Source of the DNA: Albifimbria verrucaria
Taxonomy: Eukaryota; Ascomycota; Sordariomycetes; Hypocreales; Stachybotryaceae
DNA length: 64,000 nucleotides
Direction: 5' to 3'
Assembly: GCA_020081605.1 (NCBI GenBank)
Contig: JAHREC010000018.1
Location: 4,216,001 to 4,280,000 of the forward strand
Within the stretch, counting starts at the first letter, position 1. Every line of letters begins with the position of its first letter. A model generated the notes under the pieces. The model saw only the letters and a program-made list of their open reading frames with translations, was not told the DNA's origin and did no database searches. The translations under genes and the position numbers were made by a program. Shown piece by piece: positions 45,701 to 55,961 of this stretch.

Positions 45701-48616
45701 TTCGCTCCTGGGGCCCCAATGGAGCCATACCATTGGGAAGTCAGTGCCAATACAGAATATATGGCATAAGATAAGCAAGCAACACCAATCATATCTTAGC
45801 CCAATGTGTCTATCGTAACTACATCTATTACTTTATTTAAAAAGGAACCTAATTAGGATCCATCAGATAGCAAAGACAATATACAGTGAGGGTGTCCAAA
45901 CAACCCTGATATGGTACCTTACTAATTTCTCCAGAATATCGCTGAGCAACTCTTCAAGTTAAATCTTTGGATGGGTCTTGCGGCTAATATGGCAATAAAG
46001 TCTGAAAATTCAATTTCGGACAAACACTCGAATACACCAGACTCAATAACCCTTTATTCGTGTATGAATAGATAGCTTGGCTACTGTCCACAACAATTGC
46101 ATCTATCTCTGTCGTCTTGTGACTGTGCCTTGAGGCTCTGGGTGTGGAACTTAACTACGGGGTCTATACACTATACTGCTGGGCCCTGAGCTCTATGAGT
46201 TCCAAATGGCCATCTCACTTCTCTACTGATTAACGAGGGTGTCTGTAGAACTACTCACTTGAAACACTGGTGCGGTGCGCAAAATGCTCTCTTGAGCCTA
46301 ATTCAAGATTTATTGTGTCTGAACTTCAGATTATGCATCTTCAACCCTTTTCTGCATGTCATTTGGGACATTGAAAGTCATCTTAATCTCAGTCCATACA
46401 CTAATGGCAAGCATTGTCTCAAAAGCACATCATAAAGTATTCATCCATACTGGTCACTTGTAAAGATACTGAGTATAGCAGTCATTTACCTTTACATGAC
46501 AGTTATTCAGTCGCTCTGTTAATAGTAGTATTAGAAGTCATAATGCGAGTTCTGGAGATCTTAACCTTGTCTTTCTCCGTAGCTCTCGCGTTTGTCACCA
46601 TGCCTTGTAATGGATATTGCGGGTTGGTAGTGGGTGCTGTGATCTCATTTAAACGCTTTGCAGGAGATGTGTTCCTCATGAATGCCAAAAGTTATTCACA
46701 TTCGAGGTGGAAGAAAAGCGGTATACTGCCTCAAAGTGATTGAAGAGAGCGAGTCATATCCCGGCAACTATTCACTAGGATTTTATGTCATTGAGCCATG
46801 TCCAAAAATATTGTCTAGATAGTTGATGGCTATATGCGAGAATTAGTCACTATATTCACTTTAGTCATGGACACTGAATGTAATGGATCATCAAAATTCA
46901 ATTTGCATCAGTTCTCTATGAGAGTCATTAGTAAAGCAAAAGCAGCCCATCCATTTTCCTTCCATCTAGCTATCTACCAGGCTGTAAATCAAGTCGGCAC
47001 ACTCCACAACTCATCCGCTGTTTGCAATTACAATCAATCCATTGAATTCCCAGAGCCGAATCCACGCATTACCACGCATCGTAGTTAGCGTTGGTATACC
47101 CGCCGTATGTCATGCACTCAGAAACTCGCTTTTCAAACTACAAGATTATGGCATTGCAATACTCTTTGGTGTTACCTCATATGATGTGAACCCTTTGATC
47201 CTATGAAACATCCCGGCTTCAATCATTAAACTGTCACTTTGGACACTTGCCTCACTAACATAGCCATGAAGAATTATCCAACTCATGCATAGCCGGGGAT
47301 ACTGATTTTGCTAAAGCAAGTTCTTCTCTTCCATACTTTCTAGAGAATCAACCTACAGCTTGGCAATGGCATCTGGAAAGGTCAAACGAATAAATCGACC
47401 ACTCCAATTCCCCTGTTGCAGCGTTTTAGATGATCTTCCAATCAAAGACTGGTTTCTAGACAGTGCCACAGAGATTCAGAGTCATGCTCCTCAAATTGCT
47501 ATTACTGTTCCAAGACATTTACTAAAATTGGCAGCTTGGTCGATCACACCTGAGAGATTCATAGTGAGGAGATCTTTACTGCCTCTGTTGTCTTCGCAAA
47601 TGTCCACATACGAGCAATACTGGTTTTCAGTTCCGGCGCTTTAAGTACCCCATTTGCCAGAAACTATGCAATCGGCATCTTCTACGCAACCACTTAGTGA
47701 GTGTATACCGAACTGACAGATCATTCATTTTCAGCATCTGCAACAGCCGGTTCAAGACAAACTGAGGGCCTCAAGAAATATGAGCGGATTCATGCGACAT
47801 AGAAAATGTTTGTTTGCGATATATGTAATACGTATTAAAAGAGCCTCAGCGAGTATAAGTATATGCATCTCGGGACATATACGTGTAATAAGTGCGGTCA
47901 GACGTTCAGCTCCGAGTTCTATCCAAAAGACACTCATCAACACATTCGAAAAGATAGTTACAATGAACGGTGTCTATATTCTTTACAGCATTCTACCTGG
48001 CATCTATCTCTACATATTCCCATTACGCTGAGTATCGAATGAAAGAATCTTGAGAATTGCATGCAAATTTTTATCCAGCAATATTCTGCAGAATCCAAGC
48101 ATATCCATTGTTAAGTGCCAGCCCGTCAACCTGCCTATTCCATTCGTTCGTGTTCAGACTACCTAATCAACCACCACCTCCTCCTAGTGTACTGCAGGAG
48201 ATCGATCAGTTAAAGGCAAATAAATCCAACTTCATCTACAAAAGTCTCTGTCAGAATGAAGACGAGTGATCATGCCAGATCTTGGTTAGGAAGTCTTTCA
48301 CCAATATCGACTTAATGAAGAATAGCGGCAGGCATGTGTCGAGAAGTGTCTTCACACTTCTCTTCTCAAATCACCAAAATCGTCATCGATTATATGGACT
48401 CCCTGATCTTGTACCCTTCCAAATGTTGATCTTACTGTATAACTGAGGGTTGTGCGAGAAGAAGATTAAGTATGCTTTTAATAAACATTTTCGCTAACTG
48501 CAGCATTGCTGAAATCTTAACTAGGTAACCTACTCAGTAGGCGGAGCCCTCGTGTAGCACAAGACATACCCTCAACCCATCAAGACACACTCCCATCTCC
48601 CCGAGCACCGCCACTA
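42706..48616. other. 5.9-kb AT-richer island without intact genes
   Basis: It is clearly AT-richer than the flanking coding DNA, with dense stops in all frames. It contains a decayed C2H2 zinc-finger coding region (46.4-48.0 kb). Other short frames (42.9-43.6, 43.63-43.89, 44.77-44.98 kb) match nothing I know. It may be a RIP-mutated, gene-dead segment or a degraded duplication. Confidence 0.6.
46414..47975 (+). pseudogene. Decayed C2H2 zinc-finger protein gene with RIP-like stops
   Basis: In one frame, remnants can be read across many stops. The best part is 47470-47975: CYYCSKTFTKIGSLVDHT-stop-EIH; then, after a small shift, FKYPICQKLCNRHLLRNHL, SFIFSICNSRFKT, GLKKYERIHAT-stop-KMFVCDICNTY-stop and TYTCNKCGQTFSSEFYPKD. 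These are four or five degenerate C2H2 fingers. The stops sit where CAA, CAG or CGA would fit (TAA, TAG, TGA), and a finger Cys reads Tyr (TGC to TAC), the pattern expected of C-to-T changes on either strand. The same frame stays fairly open back to about 46.4 kb, with FKRFAGDVFLMNAKSYSHS as a possible further finger. Boundaries are approximate. Clearly nonfunctional as read. Confidence 0.6.
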
Positions 48617-51600
48617 TTAAAAGACGAAATATGCTTGTGATAAGGGCAGAGTATCAGCTGGCTCAGCCGTGCACACCTTGCCATCTGCTTCAACAACATA
48701 TGACTCCGGATCAACCTTCATATCTGGGCACAAGTCGTTGAATCGCATATCACGTTTGGTGACAGTCCTGCAGCCCTTGACGGCCTCCACGCGGCTACGC
48801 AAGCCATAGGAAGCAATGGCACCGGACGAGATTGAGGATTGCGACACAAACAGAACCTTGGACTGGCGAACGAGAGGCCCAAACATGGGCCGCCCAATAA
48901 TGGGCTGCACGGTTGGAATAGAAGCGTTTGGATCGCCCTTGGATTATCATCAGCATACAGAGCCTAACAAAAACTGCTAACATGTATCTCTGTTTAGGAG
49001 GGAAATTCAACTCACCATTTGTGCATACGCAATAAACCCACTCTTGATAACGAGAGAGGGCTTGGTTCCGAACCAAGCAGGATCCCAAACCGTCAAGTCT
49101 GCCAACTTACCGACCTCGATGCTGCCAACGATGTGACTGAATCCTTGTGCGAGAGCAGGGTTGATGGTGTATTTGCTGATATATCGCTTGACTCTGAAGT
49201 TGTCGGCACCAGTTCCTTCGTCTTCTTGGAGTTGGCCTCTCTGTATTTTGTTCTTGTGGGCCGTGTTCCACGTCCGCAGAATGACTTCACCGCACCGTCC
49301 CTAACAACAATATTAATACTATTTTCTGACTTGAAACTGCGGGAATGCCGATGGGGTTTGGTGCATTTACCATTGCCTGTGAGTCACTGCTCATCACGCT
49401 GATGGCTCCAAGGTCGTGCAGCACATCCTCTGCCGCAATAGTTTCGGCCCGAATTCGAGACTCTGCGAAGGCGACATCCTCGGGGATGTTTTTCGAGAGA
49501 TGGTGGCAAACCATGAGCATATCGAGATGTTCATCAAGGGTGTTTCGTGTGTAAGGGCGAGTTGGGTTGGTGGATGCCGGAAGCACGTTCGGAATTCCTA
49601 CTACTCTGACTATAGATCTGTTAGCCACGAACACGATTAAGGAGTGAAGGGAGACATAAGTTGATCGGGAGCATGGCCTCCACCGGCTCCTTCGACGTGA
49701 TCTATGTATCAGTCAGTGCATGCATCTCTATAGAACTTGGTGCTTTGGATAAGACGGTATGTCATGAGCCGGGGAATTAGGTGCATCGACTTGAAAACAC
49801 GTTCCATAAGTGGTAGATCCACTGTAATGGAGAGTATCGACCAGAAGATACGTTCCTTGAGTGGTAGATCCACCGTTGAGCTTCACTTACAGACATGCAA
49901 CGTTCTGTCCTTGAAAGCTGCGACAGTAGATTCGACGAAGCCGGACTCGTTGAGTGTGTCGGTGTGGATGTGACACTGCACGTCGAGCTCATCGCAGACA
50001 GTGAGACATGAGTCAATGACTCCCGGTGTGGCCCCCAGTCTTCATGAATCTTAAGTCCGGATGCGCCTGCGTGTATCTGATCTCTCAGTCCCTCCATGGA
50101 ACTGTCATTTCCTTTGCCCGTGATGCCAAAGTTGACAGGCAGTTCATCACAAGCCTGGAGCATCTGGCGCAAGTAGTGCGCTCCTAGTTTGCGTCAATAA
50201 GCATTCAGGAGTGATATAGAGTCGACTTACCTGGCGTGCAAGTTGTAGCAGTCGTTCCCGCGCTGGAGACAGTAAGCTTAACTACTCGATGATCCTCGAA
50301 ATATGTTTCGAAACACCACGCACCTTGGCCCAGTTCCTCCACCGAGCATTGTTGTCACGCCAGAGGCGAGGGATTCATCCGCTTGCTGGGGACAAATATA
50401 GTGGATATGCGTGTCGATGGCTCCCGCGGTTATAATCTTACCCTCGCCAGCAATCACATCTGTGCAAGAGCCGACGACCATTCCTGGAGTAATGTTGGTT
50501 GTGTCCGGGTTTCCACTCTTACCAATGCCAACAATCTTGCCCTCTTTGATTCCAATATCCGCTTTGAAAATACCAGTCCAATCGACAATGAGGGCATTGG
50601 TAACGACCAAGTCCAAAGTTTCCAAGTCAGAACGGCCGGTAGCTTGAAGCTGGCCATCACGGAGGGTCTTCCCTCCACCAAACTTACATTCGTCTCCGTA
50701 GATAGTAAAGTCTTTCTCGACCTTGATCCAAAGATCGGTACTGCCTAGCCGGACACGGTCGCCCGTCGTAGGGCCGAACATTGTCACATACTCCTGTCGG
50801 GACATTTCAAACGCGTTGATGAAGGCCGCGTCGGCGGCCGGCTCCGGGACATGTGCAAACCCGGCTTGCTGTAGCTTGGTGACAATCTCTTCGACGCGCC
50901 AAAGCTCGACGCCTCCAGTCGCCATGTTGTTTCCTCCCCGGATCACCTTGTTCCCGCCTATTTCAACTAACGTCACCGTCTTTGCATCGCCCGCTTCGAA
51001 GCGAACGGATGTCCCAGCGGGAATGTCGAGCCGATGGCCATAGCTTCTTGCTCTGTCAAATACCAAGTGAGGGTTTGTTTCAATGAAGTGGTAGTGAGAC
51101 CCGACCTGAACAGGTCTGTCACCCTTATTGGTAACCTTGAGTTTTATTCGCCCCCGGTCTTTGTTCAAAGTTATCTTGTCTTTCACAGTGATCACGGCAC
51201 CGGGACGCTTTTCGTGGGCATACTCTTCGCTGGCGGGGAGCACGAACAGGCTGTTGTCAGGAATGGGGAGAAAGCTCCCATACAGGGCACGACTCAAGTC
51301 TCCATCATCAGAACTGATGGGGTAGTGCACCGTGACTAGATATGAGCCTGTGGGAAAGGTGCCCTCGACTTGAATCTCGTGAAGGGTGCTACACACCGAG
51401 GGTAAGACATGACGGCGTCCAAGCAGAGTGCGACCCAGGCTCATGAGGTCAGCTACGGTATGGGTGCCATCACGGATCAGCTCGTGTAGGACACTGCTAA
51501 TGAGGGCCTGGTTGCGGGGTGTGTTAACTGTCGTGCTACAGACATTCTATGGTGAATTGTTTGCTAACCGTGGCTTCGGAGTGGTTAAGTTTGACTCCTC

Positions 51601-51780
51601 GAGCCAGCCTCCTCTGGGCAAGAAATCCTAGCTGCGATATGACGAGCTTGTCAAGCTATCCGAGCATCGTTCAACGGTCAGAGTCATGTACATGTCGTAT
51701 AGATGGTTCGCAAGAACGGAAGAGGGCTCATGTGAATGCTGTAGATGTATGGAACCCACCTCTCTTGGGACCAAGTGCAT
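48617..51780 (-). CDS. URE1: Urease, nickel-dependent, nine exons
   Basis: Cytosolic urea amidohydrolase (urea to ammonia and carbamate). It is a single-chain fungal urease with fused gamma, beta and alpha parts. Exons: 51780-51760 (MHLVPRE), 51655-51569, 51507-50324, 50262-50231, 50183-49891, 49701-49656, 49609-49371, 49300-49016 and 48937-48617. Gamma: [19 protein letters not shown]. Beta: [17 protein letters not shown]. Alpha: [11 protein letters not shown] (nickel His pair), [12 protein letters not shown] (carbamylated Lys), [13 protein letters not shown] (nickel His), [27 protein letters not shown] (mobile-flap His) and SSDSQAMG (nickel Asp). All active-site residues are present. One frameshift near 50035 (GGGG). 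The junction between exons 6 and 7 (49656/49609) does not keep phase as read and may hide another deletion. Intron 49702-49890 is unusually long and contains a duplication. Confidence 0.95.
49783..49873. repeat. Two tandem 40-bp copies inside a urease intron
   Basis: Copies at 49783-49822 and 49834-49873 (51-bp period) are about 80% identical. Both share ACGTTCC and end in AGTGGTAGATCCAC, the last ten bases of which form an imperfect palindrome. They account for most of the extra length of this 189-nt intron. Confidence 0.8.
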
Positions 51781-54324
51781 GACGGCCAAAGCTGCAACAG
51801 CCAGAGAAAAACAATGGTACAGGATGGATCACAGGTTTGCAAAGGGAACGAGACCGCAACAACTGATGGCAAGCGAAGAAACGCCAAGAGGGATTGAAGC
51901 TGAAATAGGGCCATGCATGATAAGGGACTGGAGCGAACCCCGCCGCCCAAAGAGCTTCTGGCCAGTTAAGTTTGCCATTGTCATGACTGATAGACTGGGA
52001 TCAAGGGAATGGTGGATGTGCCGCTCCACCCTTCTTTGGTGGGCTCCTACTGTACTCGGGTGAGACAACCAATCACACGAGTTATAGGAGTGTAAGTGTG
52101 CAGTGAAACCAGCCTCTCTTTTGGTAGTAATGGACGCATGGCCGCCGCAACCTCAATCGAAACCGAAAAAGGTCTGACAGAGGACTACAGCTGTGCTAGG
52201 AAATGGAAGCGGTCAATTGCGCAGAGCTTCATGTACGAACCGCGAGGGACAGAAGCCGAGACGCGGCCACGGCAAGGACTTGGACGGAAACCCCACCCAA
52301 GAAGTGCCTTGTCTTATCTCTTGAGCCAGTGAAGTTTGTCATTTATTTTCGTGCATCAGACTACGGCCGATCCAACTCACACGCCCTGGCGTGAAGAATT
52401 GATGAGCCCGCTGTTCCACTTGACGCTAACTCCATGTTGATCTGCCGACAAACTGACAGCCTTCACCTTGTAAATATCTAGTGAAGCCCATCAACTGCGT
52501 AGTGGAACGGCCTCTTTTATCTCCTCGTCCCTTCTTCTTGTCAAAGAGCAGGGTGCGGGACGTGAAGACGGTCAGGTAGCAGCATCTAGTGGTGACAGCC
52601 AGTGACGACGGGTCTTTCTTAGCTATTCAAATTTGTCCTACGATATCCAAGCCTATTGATACGAGATATGGGTAGAGGCCGACTCGTTTGGCAGGCGCTT
52701 CAATAGTCGGCTACTGTTGTGTTTTGTACACGATGTTACTTACTGCTTCCCAAGTGGGCTACTTACTCGCTACCTACACGCACCTATATGTCATGTGTAA
52801 ACATGTACAGCAGAGGGTAATACCTTAGATTATAGGTAGGTAGGCAGGCAGGCCCATGTGGCGTTAATCGTAATGGAACAACTTCTCTCTTACATGTCGA
52901 TAGATATATATCAACGTGACAATTAGTAGCAATTGCTCATATCACGAAGCAATCGCACCATTCATTCATCTGCGATCGTTTCGACCATTCAATCAACCAT
53001 CCAATAACCATCTTTACCAGTGAATCACCCAAAGCCGGCTGGCGACAACCGACTAACCGTAGACAAGAGCATCAGTGGACGGATGGATGTGCCACGCCTT
53101 TCCATCAAGCCCTGTTCTTCTTTGGACAGTATTCTCCAACGCACGATAGGTAGGCAACCCATTCTTTCCTTAGGCTGTTGCAAGCTATCAAGTAAAGTCT
53201 CAACGCCATTTGACGAAGCACGTTCAATTATTTTGGATTCATCGCACAGAGCATTCTTATGATAGTCTCATGATCAAAGTAGCAATCCTCACAGCATTCA
53301 TCTAAGCAGTACTCCCGAGCTACCTTGCATTGTCAGTTCCTCTACGTGCATGGTCAGAGGTCTGCTCGTTGGCCCAGTTGGAGGAAGCGATACGAGAAAC
53401 ATTATCAGTGCTTGGTTGTTGTAGATAGTGTATTATATAGAACAGAGAATGTCTCCCTTAGTATCACGGTCATCTTGAGTAGCTGAGGTTATGATTATGC
53501 GGGACGGAGAAGGAGAAGAAAGCAGCCTGGTCGTTGTATAAGACGAGTGAAAACTATTTCAGATCACAACATGAGATCTGGCTATGGATGGCTAGGGTGA
53601 AAACGCAGAGTGAGACTAAAGAGTAGGAACCACTACGTCAGCAACTGTCCAGCTGGGTAGTTTTCTACCATCATAGTGACTCGCAGTAATCATGTTCAAA
53701 TAAACGCGAGGTTGGCAGGTGAGGGAGAATCATAGTGCTTATTAGACTACCTATTACACAAGACAAGGCTTCCGTATGCACCTAAGCTTCGGTTCTGGAG
53801 TGACTGCTGCAACAGTTGTTGTACACTTGGAAAGGATTGGTAGAACCCCAAAAGGGCGACCCCTTCCAACTGGCAGCACAAAGTGATAGGGAGCTACAGG
53901 ACGTCACCATGGTCAATGGGAAAAAACCAGCATGATCCAACCTTCATAAGATTCTCATCATCATTGAAAGCTACAATGCCGAACACAGCCAAAAACAAAA
54001 AGGAATATCCCGGCTACCCAGCGGCCCCATTAAAACAGTAATACTGCTTGATCGGCCCCTTTTACCTCCCGTCCCAACCGACCTTGTAAATCTACTCCTG
54101 TATAAGGAGCTGAAAAGGAAAACGCGCTGCATCATACAGAACACAAACATAGACCAACCTCCCGCGAGGTTGGAAGAACCGGCCATTCCTGTACCACGTT
54201 TCCCGCAAGGTATCATGTATCTCGCAACGCACACTGGCCCAAGTGAGGTATCGTGACCGAACGCAACGCCCAGTCGGAAGAAGATAGATGAAGAATGGAA
54301 AGAACACACAAGAATCGAAGGCGC
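51781..54324. other. 2.5-kb spacer upstream of urease, with a diverged direct repeat
   Basis: No gene recognised. It holds the urease promoter, an imperfect direct repeat (about 51.89-51.99 and 52.24-52.35 kb) and TAGGTAGG-type repeats near 52.83 kb. Confidence 0.45.
51919..51924. promoter_or_regulatory. GATAAG motif upstream of urease
   Basis: TGATAAG lies about 140 bp upstream of the urease ATG; a second GATAAG (minus strand, 52313-52318) lies about 530 bp upstream. GATA sites of this HGATAR type bind AreA/NIT2, which controls nitrogen-catabolic genes. Motif evidence only. Confidence 0.3.
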
Positions 54325-55961
54325 TCAAGAGCTCTTAGTCTTCTTGCGCCCCGACTTCTTGGGCTCCTCCTTCTCCTCGGTAGCCTTGGTAGAAGTTCGT
54401 CTGCGCTTCTTGTCAGGGCTGCTGGGAGTGGCCTTGGCGGTGGTATCGGGCTCAGCCGCGGCAGGAGTGGCAGTCTTGCGCTTGCGGCCGCCAGTCGCCT
54501 TCTTGGGGTCTTGGCAGGAGCCTCATCCTCCTCGTCGGCAGTGGCGTCGGGCACAGGTGCCTCGGCGACCTGCTGCAGCTGCTCGGCAATGGCATCCTGA
54601 TCGTTGGCCTGGAGCTCTCCTTGGGCAGCGGAGTCCTTAAGCTCCGAGACGGGGATGGGGATGTGGAAGTCATCCGCGTACTTGAGAGCCTCCTCATCGC
54701 TCATGTTCTTGGCCAGAGGGTTGCCGTTCTTGTAAGAGTGAACCTTGGCGTTGTACAGCCGCAGGTTGTACTGGTAGGCGTTGTTCCAGCCCTGTCATAT
54801 AGTTAGCAAAGATGCCCGGCAGGCGACTCGGCGAGGTTGGGGTTCTTACAGTCTTCTCGTGGGCACTCATGTTGGCCCATCGTCGCTGTCCCTCCTCCTG
54901 GACGGCACCCTTGGGGGCCTCGGCGCCCAGGTCGTTGGCAATGATGGAGCGGGCGTGCTGCATGTAGAGGAAGTAAGGAGTCAAGGGCCTCTTGGGAGCG
55001 TTGGGGTCGTGAGTGCGCTTCTTTCGCTCCTTCTTCTCCTCAACAGGAGGTGCCATCTCGGGGACGGGCATCATGAGCTGAGCAGCGACATTCTCAAAGT
55101 TGGCAAAGACATCGCCGTGGGCGGTCTCGCCGATGGACTCTCCGAGAAGGAGGTTGGTCTGGCGGATGTAGTCATCCTTGAACTTGCGGAGAATCTCAAC
55201 CATCATGGTGAGGCGTCCGACGGCCTGGGTAATAGAGTCAGCATACTTGTTTGTGTCATGATGTTGTAGAGTAGCATGAGATGAGAAAAAGAAACATGTG
55301 CACGTTCAGTGAAGCTCCAAGGCACTTGTAGAGTAACACTGAGCCATAGCTCTCAGCCGGGCATGCGCGCTCACTATAGCGCTGAGCGCGTGCTGGGCAC
55401 GGCAGCATGTAAACAAAGGCGCCAAGGCGGGGTGCTGGAAGAGCCGCACTGAAGCGCGTCATGGCAATGCACTGTTGGTGTATGCACAAGACCGTCGCCA
55501 AGCTGTGAAGAAACGGAGAACAATCTAACTGAAGCAATGCCAGACAGTTCCGTCTAAGCAAGAAGTGCGCGTGCCCATCTTCGTCGCGTTTGCTCTCTGA
55601 GCCACGGCGTCACACGGTAACCATGAGACGGAACGTATGACGCTTGGTGTAAGTCAGAGGCGCGGATGAGGCGATTGCTCTCACTTGCACTTGTGCGAGT
55701 TGGGCCATTTCGCCTCTCCTTCTCGGGGAAAAAGAAAACTGACAAGGAAAAATGGAGCTTACCGAGTCGCGCACGCGGAGGAACTGCTCATGGTCGACGA
55801 CGTGCTGGGGATGCCGGTGCCCAAGTTCATGGCCACTGGAGGCGTGGGCACGGCAGCAATAGGCGGGGAGCGATCATGGTCATAGGGACGTGGGTGGGAG
55901 CTGGCACATGGGCGGGGACGACGGGAGCCTTGGGCTCAACGGTCTTCTTGGGGCGAGGCAT
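54325..55961 (-). CDS. HMG-box chromatin protein
   Basis: Probable nuclear HMG-B-type DNA-bending protein. Start ATG 55961 (MPRPKKTVEPKAPVV). Exons: 55961-55763, 55224-54850 and 54790-54325 (last exon start about 54791); introns 55225-55762 (538 nt, large for this genome) and 54792-54849. The N-terminal part is Pro-rich, then HVVDHEQFLRVRDS | AVGRLTMMVEILRKFKDDY, a helical segment. The HMG box is RTHDPNAPKRPLTPYFLYM, QHARSIIANDLGAEAPKG and WANMSAHEKT | GWNNAYQYNLRLYNAKVHS. An acidic linker and a Lys-rich, AT-hook-like tail follow (GGRKRKTATPAAAEP, KKSGRKKTKSS). Frameshifts near 55885, 55825 and 54515 (C runs); each is repaired by one C, and the last gives the stop at 54325-54327. The layout resembles fungal HMO1-like single-box proteins, but I do not assign a symbol. 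Confidence 0.88.
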
